Assembly: GCA_963806455.1 (NCBI GenBank)
Contig: CAWDXZ010000002.1
Location: 868,001-932,000 of the forward strand
DNA length: 64,000 nucleotides
Reading direction: 5' to 3'
DNA from: Bog-756 sp963806455
Lineage (GTDB): Bacteria; Actinomycetota; Acidimicrobiia; Acidimicrobiales; RAAP-2
This document shows positions 9,010 through 16,151 of the stretch, in pieces. Numbering within the stretch: position 1 is the first letter of the stretch; the number at the start of each line of letters is the position of its first letter. The translations under genes and the position numbers were made by a program. A model generated the notes under the pieces. The model ran no database searches. It had not been told where the DNA came from and saw only the letters and a list, made by a program, of their open reading frames with translations.

Positions 9010-10139
9010 CGGACGCTCCGCTGGTGCACGTTGATCACGATGCCGATGGCGGCGAAGAACCCGATCATCGCCGAGCCGCCGTAGGAGAGGAAGGGCAGTG
9101 GGATGCCGGCCACCGGCATGATCCCCATGTTCATGCCCACGTTCTCGAAGACCGAGAACACCAGCAGGGCGAAGACCCCGGCGCACAGGAGGCGGCCCAG
9201 GTTGTCCCGGGCCATCTGGGCGGTCCGGAGGACCCGCCACGCCACCACCCCGTAGATCAGCAGCAGGATGCCGGCGCCCACGAACCCGACTTGCTCCCCC
9301 ACGGCAGAGAAGATGAAGTCGGTCTGCTGGAAGGGCACGTACGACAGATTGGTCAGGGCGCCGTGGAACAGCCCGCGACCGAAGATGCCGCCCACGGCGA
9401 TGGCGTCCTTGGCCTGGGTCACGTTGTAGGTGGCGCTCTGGCTGGCCCCGTTGGGCGAGATGAAACTGGTCAGACGCTCGATCTGGTAGTGCTGGAGGAG
9501 CCCGACCTTGAGGGCGAAGAGCACGAGGCCCACCGCCCCGACGAGGAGCAGGAGCAGGTAGCGGCCCGGCATGCCGGCCGCCGCCAGCATCACCATCAAA
9601 ATGACGACCATGACGATGGCCGTTCCGAGGTCGGGCTGCTTGATGACGAGGAGGATCGGGAGCGCGGCCATCAGCACCATACGGACCAGGTCGCGGAAGT
9701 CGAGGCCCTCGGGTCGTCGCGCGCAGTAGGTGGCGATGGCGATGATGAGGACCAGGGTGGCGAACTCCGACGGCTGCAACTGGAGCGGGCCGAGCGGGAA
9801 CCAGCGCTGCGATCCGTGGTGGGCCGGGGTGGCCAGGATCGCCACCAGCGCCAGCAGGATCCCCACGTAGAGCACGGTGCTGATCTGTTCGAAGTGCCGG
9901 TAGTCGAACATGGCCAGGAGGGCCATCACCACCACCCCGATCACCATGAAGGCGGCCTGGCGCTTGAGGTAGTACCTCGGGTCCTCGCCGTTGAGGGCCA
10001 GGCCCCCTCGGGTGGCGGAGTAGATCATCACCAGCCCGATCAGGCCGAGGATGAGGGTGGAACCGACCAGGATGAAGTCGAACCGCGCCGACAGGTGTCT
10101 CGGCCGGACGGCGATGTTCGCAGGGGCGTAGTTCACCAC
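9006..10139 (-). CDS. rodA: Rod shape-determining protein RodA (SEDS)
   Basis: This 377-residue SEDS glycosyltransferase has compact ten-helix RodA architecture and makes glycan strands for sidewall growth. Visible family marks are DFILVGSTLILGLIGLVMIY near the start, the catalytic-type Asp in FQQTDFIFSAVGEQVG and the C-terminal PLPFLSYGGSAMIGFF. The start is GTG 10139; an overlapping second GTG follows directly. A TANNNT element (TAGCCT) lies about 15 nt upstream on this strand, so a short-leader promoter is possible. It lies 83 bp downstream of aroE and is coupled to bfn. No class B PBP partner gene is in the window. Confidence 0.9.
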   Translation of the reverse strand: MVNYAPANIAVRPRHLSARFDFILVGSTLILGLIGLVMIYSATRGGLALNGEDPRYYLKRQAAFMVIGVVVMALLAMFDYRHFEQISTVLYVGILLALVAILATPAHHGSQRWFPLGPLQLQPSEFATLVLIIAIATYCARRPEGLDFRDLVRMVLMAALPILLVIKQPDLGTAIVMVVILMVMLAAAGMPGRYLLLLLVGAVGLVLFALKVGLLQHYQIERLTSFISPNGASQSATYNVTQAKDAIAVGGIFGRGLFHGALTNLSYVPFQQTDFIFSAVGEQVGFVGAGILLLIYGVVAWRVLRTAQMARDNLGRLLCAGVFALLVFSVFENVGMNMGIMPVAGIPLPFLSYGGSAMIGFFAAIGIVINVHQRSVR

Positions 10140-10222
10140 GTGGCTCCGGGGCTACAGGCTACCCGGCCCCCCGGAACCGCTTCCCGCGGGCGGCCCCCCG
10201 GACGCCGCTCGTCCGACCCGTC

Positions 10223-11083
10223 TCACTCGTCCGGGGCCAACGCGGCCCACATGGCCTCCAGCGGCGGTTCGGCCCCCGTCCAGACGGCCAGCTGCAATGC
10301 GGCCTGGTGGACCAGCATGCCGAGCCCGTTGACGACGGTGGCCCCCCGCTCCCGGGCCGCTCGAAGCCAGGCGGTCATCGGCGGGTGGTAGACGAGGTCG
10401 ACGACCGTCTGGCCCGGTCCGAGCAGGCCGGGGTCGATCGGCCAGACGGGCGCCGGAGCCGGCCCGTCCGCCGCGCCCATGCCGAGAGGCGTGGCGTTGA
10501 CCACCAGGTCACAGTGGGCGGCATCCCCGGGGACCCCCGGGCGCCCGACGGCACCGGCCAGGGCGGCGGCCGACGCGCCGCGACCCCCGGTCCGGTTGAC
10601 TACCACCACCTGGGCCGCCCCGGCATCGGCCAGGGCGGCCACCGCCGCCCGGGCCGCCCCCCCGGCCCCGACCACCAGGCAGCCACGCCCGGCGGGATCG
10701 AAGGCCGCCCCCCGCCGCAGGGCGGCCACCAGCCCGGCGCCGTCGGTGTTGTCCCCCAGGGTCTCGTCGTCGAAGACGACGCAATTGACCGCACCGAGGC
10801 GGTCGGCCACCGGGGACCGCCGGTCGACCAGCCCGGCCACGGCCTCCTTGTGGGGCATGGTCACCGACAGGCCGCGGATGCCCATGGCCCGGGCACCGGC
10901 CAGGGCGGCGGCGGCCTGGCCCCCCGGAACCCGGAACCCGACCGACACCCAGTCCAGCCCCAGCTCGGCGAAGGCGGCGTTGTGCAGGCGGGGCGAGAGT
11001 GACTGGGCCACCGGGTCCCCGATCACACCCACCACCGTGGTGGCGGCGGACAACCGGGCCGGACCGGCGGTCGTCTCGGACAT
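10223..11083 (-). CDS. aroE: Shikimate dehydrogenase
   Basis: This 286-residue NADPH-dependent enzyme reduces 3-dehydroshikimate to shikimate in chorismate and aromatic amino-acid synthesis. The N-terminal substrate domain shows IGDPVAQSLSPRLHNAAF and the catalytic Lys in SVTMPHKEAVAG. Then come the Asn/Asp pair in AVNCVV and DNTDGAGL, the Rossmann GAGGAARAAV near residue 140, and the closing NGLGMLVHQAALQ. ATG 11083 was chosen because the domain begins 20 residues later; open frame continues upstream only inside mltG. It lies 20 bp after mltG, in the ruvX-mltG-aroE order also known from mycobacteria. Confidence 0.94.
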   Translation of the reverse strand: MSETTAGPARLSAATTVVGVIGDPVAQSLSPRLHNAAFAELGLDWVSVGFRVPGGQAAAALAGARAMGIRGLSVTMPHKEAVAGLVDRRSPVADRLGAVNCVVFDDETLGDNTDGAGLVAALRRGAAFDPAGRGCLVVGAGGAARAAVAALADAGAAQVVVVNRTGGRGASAAALAGAVGRPGVPGDAAHCDLVVNATPLGMGAADGPAPAPVWPIDPGLLGPGQTVVDLVYHPPMTAWLRAARERGATVVNGLGMLVHQAALQLAVWTGAEPPLEAMWAALAPDE

Positions 11084-11103
11084 CGGCTCAGTCTGGCCCG
11101 TGC

Positions 11104-12246
11104 TCAGGCCAGGCCGCGCTGCTTGGCCAGGGCCTCGTTGGCCTGCTGCTCGGCGAACGTGTCGGCGAAGGCCTCGGTGCCGTCCGGCTGCACCACGACG
11201 AAGTACAGCCAGGACCCGGTCGGCGGGTCGAGGGCGGCCTGGAGGGCCGCTCTCGACGGGAAGCAGATCGGCGTCGGAGTCAGGCCCTTGTTGAGGTAGG
11301 TGTTGTAGGGGGTGACGGTCTGGAGGTCCTTGGTGGTGACCGCCCCACCGTCGCGCCCTTCGGCGTAGAGGACGGTCGAGTCCATCTGGAGGGGCATGTT
11401 GGCCTGCAGCCGGTTGAGGACCACCCGGGCCACCGGGCCCAGGTTCTTCGAGATGACCCCCTCCTTCTCCACGATGGAGGCCATGATCACCACCTGGTAG
11501 GGCGTCAGTCCGAGCCGGGCCGCCCCGGTGGCGAGACCGAGCGAGTTGGCCTCGTGGTCGAAGCGGTCGATCATCGACGTGAGCAGCTCGGTGTCGGTCT
11601 CGCCGGGCACGATCACGTACTGGCCGGTGCCCAGCAGGCCCTCGAGGCTGGTCGAGCCGGCCGGCTGCCAGGGGGAGTGCAGGGTGCCCCCGTCGGCCAC
11701 GGCCAGGAACCCGGCCTTGGAATGCCCGGGCAGCTGGCCCACCCGGCCCGCCACCTCCGAGACGGTGAAACCCGGCGGGATGTCGACGGGGAACACGTTG
11801 GGGCCGGCGGCGATGACGTTGTCGACGGTGGAGAACGACGAGTTCCGGCGGAAGGCGTAGGCCCCTGCCTGCAGGCTCGGCGGGTGGTGCAGCTGGCTCC
11901 AGATCCGGTAGGCCAGGGAACTGCCGATCACCTGCCTCCCAGCCAGCGTCGAGGCCAGCTGGCCCACGGCCGTGCCGGCCGGGACGGTGACGATGACCTG
12001 GGGCCCCGGGGGACCGGACGGATTGGCCTCGCTGTCGATCCAGAGGTACCCGCCGACGACCACGGCCAGGCCGGCCACCACGAAGGCCAGGGCGGCGATC
12101 CGCCACCACCGGCGGCGCGGCGGGCCGGTCTCCGGCGGACCGTCGGGGCCGGCGGCGGCGTCGGTGCCGTAGATGTGCGGGCCGATGTCCGGGGGTTGGT
12201 CGGCACCCGGCTCGTACGGGGACCCGCCCGTCCCACCCATGGTCAC
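11104..12246 (-). CDS. mltG: Endolytic murein transglycosylase MltG
   Basis: This 380-residue membrane-anchored lytic transglycosylase cleaves nascent glycan strands and sets their length. A cytoplasmic Pro/Gly-rich leader of about 45 residues precedes one transmembrane helix (about 50-70). The extracellular YceG fold carries the catalytic Glu in IMASIVEKEG, followed by VFLNRL-type VARVVLNRLQANMPLQMDS and the terminal YNTYLNKGLTPTPIC motif. The family's usual LEGYLFPDTY is altered to LEGLLGTGQYVI. The GTG at 12246 overlaps the ruvX stop (GTGA); ATG 12240 is two codons further in. It lies beside two SEDS genes in the same leftward cluster. Confidence 0.92.
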   Translation of the reverse strand: MTMGGTGGSPYEPGADQPPDIGPHIYGTDAAAGPDGPPETGPPRRRWWRIAALAFVVAGLAVVVGGYLWIDSEANPSGPPGPQVIVTVPAGTAVGQLASTLAGRQVIGSSLAYRIWSQLHHPPSLQAGAYAFRRNSSFSTVDNVIAAGPNVFPVDIPPGFTVSEVAGRVGQLPGHSKAGFLAVADGGTLHSPWQPAGSTSLEGLLGTGQYVIVPGETDTELLTSMIDRFDHEANSLGLATGAARLGLTPYQVVIMASIVEKEGVISKNLGPVARVVLNRLQANMPLQMDSTVLYAEGRDGGAVTTKDLQTVTPYNTYLNKGLTPTPICFPSRAALQAALDPPTGSWLYFVVVQPDGTEAFADTFAEQQANEALAKQRGLA

Positions 12247-12701
12247 CGGACCCCGTCGACGGACTCGAGCCAGGCCGAGAGCATGACCGCCGCCGCCGTC
12301 TGGTCGACCACGCCCCGGCGTCGTCGCCCCCCCACCCCACCGGCGGCCAGGGCCTGGTGCGCCGAGACGGTGGTGAGGCGCTCGTCGAACAGCTCGACCT
12401 CGACATCGTGACCTTCGAGGAGGGCCTGCAGCGCCTCGGCCTCCTTCCGGGCGGCCGTTGCCGCCGGGCCGCTCGACCCGTCCAGGGAGAGGGGGAGGCC
12501 GACCACCACCGTCGTCGCCCCCTCGTCCAGGATGACGTCCACCAGCACCGACCGGTCGCGCTCGGGGTCCCCGCTCCGCTCGAGCGTGGTGCGGGGCAGC
12601 GCCATGGTGCCGGCCGTGTCGGTCACCGCCAGGCCGATGCGCCGCGATCCGAGGTCCACACCGAGGGCCCGGCCGCGAACGGGCCGGGAGCCCGCCGTCA
12701 T
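12243..12701 (-). CDS. ruvX: Putative pre-16S rRNA nuclease YqgF/RuvX
   Basis: This is a 152-residue RNase H-like fold protein of the YqgF family, implicated in 5' maturation of 16S rRNA. The first strand carries the metal Asp in ALGVDLGSRRIGLAVTD. VVGLPLSLDG and the late Asp in DQTAAAVMLSAWL complete the family pattern, and the length matches the usual 140-155 residues. The ATG at 12701 lies 7 bp beyond the alaS stop; a GTG at 12716 overlapping alaS is an alternative. The alaS-ruvX-mltG-aroE order is conserved in actinobacteria. Confidence 0.9.
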   Translation of the reverse strand: MTAGSRPVRGRALGVDLGSRRIGLAVTDTAGTMALPRTTLERSGDPERDRSVLVDVILDEGATTVVVGLPLSLDGSSGPAATAARKEAEALQALLEGHDVEVELFDERLTTVSAHQALAAGGVGGRRRRGVVDQTAAAVMLSAWLESVDGVR

Positions 12702-12708
12702 GGCCCGG

Positions 12709-15312
12709 TCACCCACCGGCCAGGGCTCGTCGGGCCTCGTCGAGCGCCTGATCGATCCCGCCCGGGTCCCGGCCGCCGGCCACCGCAACCTCCGGTGATC
12801 CGCCGCCCCCTCCCCCGAGGATCGGCGCGATCTGCCTCACCAGCTCGCCGGCGTGGACCTGGGCCCGGTCCCCGTGGCGGTCGGCCGACACGGCCAGGGC
12901 CGCCTTCTCGCCGTCGGGGCTGCCGCCGAGGACGACCGCCCGCAGCCCGGCCGACGCCCGGACGCTCTGGGCCAGGTCCCGGAGGAGGTCCCCGGACAGC
13001 CCGTCGCGGCGGGCCACCACCACCCCGCCTTCGGCCCCGGCGGCCAGGGCCTTCGCCTCCGACTGCAGCTCGCGGCCACGCGCCTGTTCCAGCGACTTCT
13101 CGGCCGCCCGCTGGCGTTCGAGCAGTCGGTCGATGGCCTCGGGCACATGCTCCGGCTCGGTCCGCAGCAGGGCGGCGGCCTCGGCCAGCAGGCCCTCGCG
13201 GTCCATGGCGCGCTCGAGGGCGCTCGCCCCGGTGACTGCCTCGATCCTTCTCTTGTTCGAGCCGATCGACGCCTCCGACATCACGGTGATCGGCCCGACC
13301 ATGCCGAGGGCGGCCACGTGTGTCCCCCCGCAGAGCTCGATCGAATGGGGGCCGGCCCGCACCACCCGCACCCGCTCGCCGTACTTGTCGCCGAAGAAGG
13401 CCAACGCCCCCATGGCCTCCGCCTCGGCCCGGCTGGTCTCCTCGACGATGACGTCGTCGTCGGTGAGCACGTCCGCATTGGCCAGCCGCGCCACGTCGGC
13501 CAGCTCCTCGGCGGCGACCGGGCCGGTATGGCTGAAGTCGAACCGGAGGTGACCGGGCGCCACCAGCGAGCTCTGCTGACGGACGTGGTCCCCGAGGACG
13601 CGCCGGAGCGAGGCGTGCAGCAGGTGGGTCGCCGTGTGGTTGCGGCGCAGGGCGTCACGGCGGGGGCCGTCGATGGTGGCCAGGGCGTCCTGGCCGGGGA
13701 ACAGCTCCCCGGTGATCCGGGCCCGGTGCGACGTGAGCCCGGGCAGCGCCGCCACCGTGTCGTAGACGAGCGCCGTGCCGGTCTCGGTGGTGATCGTCCC
13801 GATGTCACCCATCTGTCCCCCGCCCTCGGCGTAGAACGGGGTGCGGTCGAGGAACACCTCGGCCTGGCCGGTGTGATCGGGGTCGGCGTCGGCCAGCACC
13901 GCCACCACCCGGGCCGGGGCGGCATAGCCGTCGGGCCGCTGGCCCACGAAGACGGTCTGGCCCTCGGTGTCGAGCACCGAGCGATAGGCCTCCTCCCCCG
14001 CCAGCTGCCGATTGGTGCGGGCGGCGGCCCGCGCCTGCCGGCGCTGGCGCGCCATGGCCGCCTCGAAGCCCTCGAGATCGACCGTCACGCCGGCCTCGCC
14101 GGCGATCTCCACGGTCAGCTCGACGGGGAAGCCGAAGGTGTCGTGCAGGCGGAAGGCGACGTCACCGGGGACCTGGTCCACCCCCTCGGCCAGTTGCTCC
14201 TCGAGGATGCTCGAGCCGGTGGCCAGGGTGCGGAGGAAGCCGCTCTCCTCGCGGTCGACGACGTCGGCGACCAGCCGGTGCTGCTCGGCCAGGACCGGAT
14301 ACGCGCCGCCGAGGACCTCGACGGCCGCGTCGACCAGCCGGGTGGTGAACGTCTGGTCGACGCCGAGCTGGCGGGCCCGCCGTACCGCCCGCCTGATCAC
14401 CCGGCGCAGCACGTAGCCCCGTCCCTCGTTGGCCGGCAGCACCCCGTCGGCGATGAGCATCGACATGGCGCGGCCGTGGTCGGCCAGGATACGGAGACCG
14501 GTGTCGGCTTGCTCGTCCCGCCCGTAGGTCCGGCCGGTGATCGACTCGGCCGTCTCGATCATGGGCCGGAACAGGTCGGTGTCGAAGACGGAGTCGACGC
14601 CCTGGAGCACGGGCAGGATCCGCTCGAGCCCGGCGCCGGTGTCGATGCTCGGGCGGGGCAGGTCCTCGGTGGTGCCGTCGTCGGTGCGGTTGTACTGCAT
14701 GAACACCAGGTTCCAGATCTCCACGAAGCGCTCCGGCCCACCGAAGGCCGGGCCCCCCTCCGCCCCGTAGGAGGCACCCTTGTCGAAGAAGAGCTCCGAG
14801 CTCGGGCCGCACGGGCCGGTGGCACCCATCCTCCAGAAGTTGTCGTCGCCGAGGCGCTGGATGCGACTCGGAGGAACCCCGACGGCCTCCCTCCAGATCT
14901 GCTCGGCCTCGTCGTCACTCTCGTGGACGGTGACCCACAACCGGTCGCCGTCGATGCCCAGCACCCCGGTGACCAGCTCCCAGGCGAACGGGATGGCTTC
15001 GGCCTTGAAGTAGTCGCCGAAGCTGAAATTCCCCAGCATCTCGAAGAAGGTGCAGTGGCGCTCGGTGGTGCCCACCACCTCGATGTCGACGGTCCGGAAG
15101 CATTTCTGCACGGAGGTGGCCCGCGTCCACGGGGGAACCTCGTCGCCCACGAAGAAGGGCTTGAAGGGCACCATGCCGGCGATGGTGAACAAGACCGACG
15201 GGTCGTGGGGGATGAGACTGGCCGAGGGCACCAGCGCGTGACCCCGCTCGACGAAGTAGCCGAGGAAGGCGGCGCGGAGCTGATCGGCGCCGGGCGCCGG
15301 GCCGGGGGTCAC
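12709..15312 (-). CDS. alaS: Alanine--tRNA ligase
   Basis: This full-length 867-residue class II synthetase charges tRNA-Ala. The N-terminal catalytic core shows SLIPHDPSVLFTIAGMVPFK and CFRTVDIEVVGTTERHCTFF. The editing domain has the zinc-type HTATHLLHASL (about residue 560) and the CGGTHV motif. The C-terminal half ends in the Gly-rich GGGGGSPEVAVAGG (DHHA1) region. It is separated by 11 bp from the upstream small membrane-protein gene and by 7 bp from ruvX, consistent with one leftward transcript. Confidence 0.97.
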   Translation of the reverse strand: MTPGPAPGADQLRAAFLGYFVERGHALVPSASLIPHDPSVLFTIAGMVPFKPFFVGDEVPPWTRATSVQKCFRTVDIEVVGTTERHCTFFEMLGNFSFGDYFKAEAIPFAWELVTGVLGIDGDRLWVTVHESDDEAEQIWREAVGVPPSRIQRLGDDNFWRMGATGPCGPSSELFFDKGASYGAEGGPAFGGPERFVEIWNLVFMQYNRTDDGTTEDLPRPSIDTGAGLERILPVLQGVDSVFDTDLFRPMIETAESITGRTYGRDEQADTGLRILADHGRAMSMLIADGVLPANEGRGYVLRRVIRRAVRRARQLGVDQTFTTRLVDAAVEVLGGAYPVLAEQHRLVADVVDREESGFLRTLATGSSILEEQLAEGVDQVPGDVAFRLHDTFGFPVELTVEIAGEAGVTVDLEGFEAAMARQRRQARAAARTNRQLAGEEAYRSVLDTEGQTVFVGQRPDGYAAPARVVAVLADADPDHTGQAEVFLDRTPFYAEGGGQMGDIGTITTETGTALVYDTVAALPGLTSHRARITGELFPGQDALATIDGPRRDALRRNHTATHLLHASLRRVLGDHVRQQSSLVAPGHLRFDFSHTGPVAAEELADVARLANADVLTDDDVIVEETSRAEAEAMGALAFFGDKYGERVRVVRAGPHSIELCGGTHVAALGMVGPITVMSEASIGSNKRRIEAVTGASALERAMDREGLLAEAAALLRTEPEHVPEAIDRLLERQRAAEKSLEQARGRELQSEAKALAAGAEGGVVVARRDGLSGDLLRDLAQSVRASAGLRAVVLGGSPDGEKAALAVSADRHGDRAQVHAGELVRQIAPILGGGGGGSPEVAVAGGRDPGGIDQALDEARRALAGG

Positions 15313-15323
15313 GACCTCGAACT

Positions 15324-15713
15324 CTAGTTGCCCAGGTGGAGAGGGAGTTTCGACGCCGGCTGGCCGGCTGACCCCGGCCCCGCGCCCGGACGGGCGCCCC
15401 GGTGGGTCACCGTCGGCGGGGCCGCCGACTCGAAGGCCGGGTCCCGCGCCACGCCCTGGGAGGCCAGATCGGCCCAGAGCTCCTCCTCGCGCCGCTGCAT
15501 CTGGTCACGGCCCGACGCCATCGCGTCGCGCACCCGTCCACCGGCACTCCCGGCCGCCTGCCGGGCCGACCGACCGACCCCGGCGACCAGGGCGTCGGGC
15601 TGCAGCCGGGCGGCGGCCTGCTGGACGGAGCGTCGGAACTTCCGCTCGGCCCACAGGGAGGTGCCCGCGCCCAGGGCCGCGCCGGTGACCAACCAGAAGG
15701 TCCGTTTGGGCAC
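15324..15713 (-). CDS. Small membrane-anchored protein of unknown function
   Basis: This 129-residue protein is not assigned to a named family. It starts MPKRTFWLVTGAALGAGTSL, a single hydrophobic helix that may serve as an anchor. A basic, Ala/Arg-rich amphipathic stretch follows (KFRRSVQQAAARL), then a polar C-terminus. It lies between the 136-residue membrane protein (3 bp away) and alaS (11 bp). Uncharacterised small proteins next to alaS are common in actinobacteria, but no role is established. Confidence 0.7.
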   Translation of the reverse strand: MPKRTFWLVTGAALGAGTSLWAERKFRRSVQQAAARLQPDALVAGVGRSARQAAGSAGGRVRDAMASGRDQMQRREEELWADLASQGVARDPAFESAAPPTVTHRGARPGAGPGSAGQPASKLPLHLGN

Positions 15714-15715
15714 GT

Positions 15716-16126
15716 TCAGCGGCCACCGTGGCGAGAGCTTCGGTCCGTTCGCCCGTTGGTCGGCGCCGCATCGGGGCCGGAGGCCAGCCGTCTGATCCCG
15801 GTGGCGGCGCCGGCCCGGACAGCCAGCACCTTGACCACCGGGTTGGCGAAGGCCCGATAGGCCAGCCTCGATGCCGAGTCGACGGTGGCGTGCACCGACT
15901 CGGTGGACTCGAGCACCGCCCCGACTCGCTCGAGCTCGGTGGCCGCCTGGTCGACCGCCCGGTGGGCGTCCGCCACCAGGGGCACGGTCTGACGGCGGAG
16001 CTCGTCGGCCACGACCTCCAGTGCCCGGGTCTGCCGGCGCAGGGAGCCCACCGCCACCAGGACCCCGGCCACCGCCAGACAGCAGGCGGTGGCGGCCACG
16101 AGCACGGCGATCTCCCCGGCGGACAT
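15716..16126 (-). CDS. DUF948-like membrane protein
   Basis: This 136-residue protein has one N-terminal transmembrane helix (IAVLVAATACCLAVAGVLVA). A long helical segment follows (about residues 28-95) with the pattern of DUF948 proteins, including ADELRRQTVPLVADAHRAVD. The C-terminus is basic and polar. ATG 16126 was chosen because the open frame upstream runs into the antisense of the S53 protease repeats. It is separated by 3 bp from the next small membrane protein, so the two probably work together. DUF948 proteins resemble general-stress proteins of Gram-positive bacteria; the function is unknown. Confidence 0.75.
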   Translation of the reverse strand: MSAGEIAVLVAATACCLAVAGVLVAVGSLRRQTRALEVVADELRRQTVPLVADAHRAVDQAATELERVGAVLESTESVHATVDSASRLAYRAFANPVVKVLAVRAGAATGIRRLASGPDAAPTNGRTDRSSRHGGR

Positions 16127-16151
16127 GATCGGGCAGCTTAGATCGTCGGCC

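Noticed and set aside
10140..10222. Repeated TCCGGGGGGCCG strings between aroE and rodA as an operator
   Set aside because: Short G/C homopolymer-rich repeats are expected by chance at this base composition, and no symmetry around a promoter was found.
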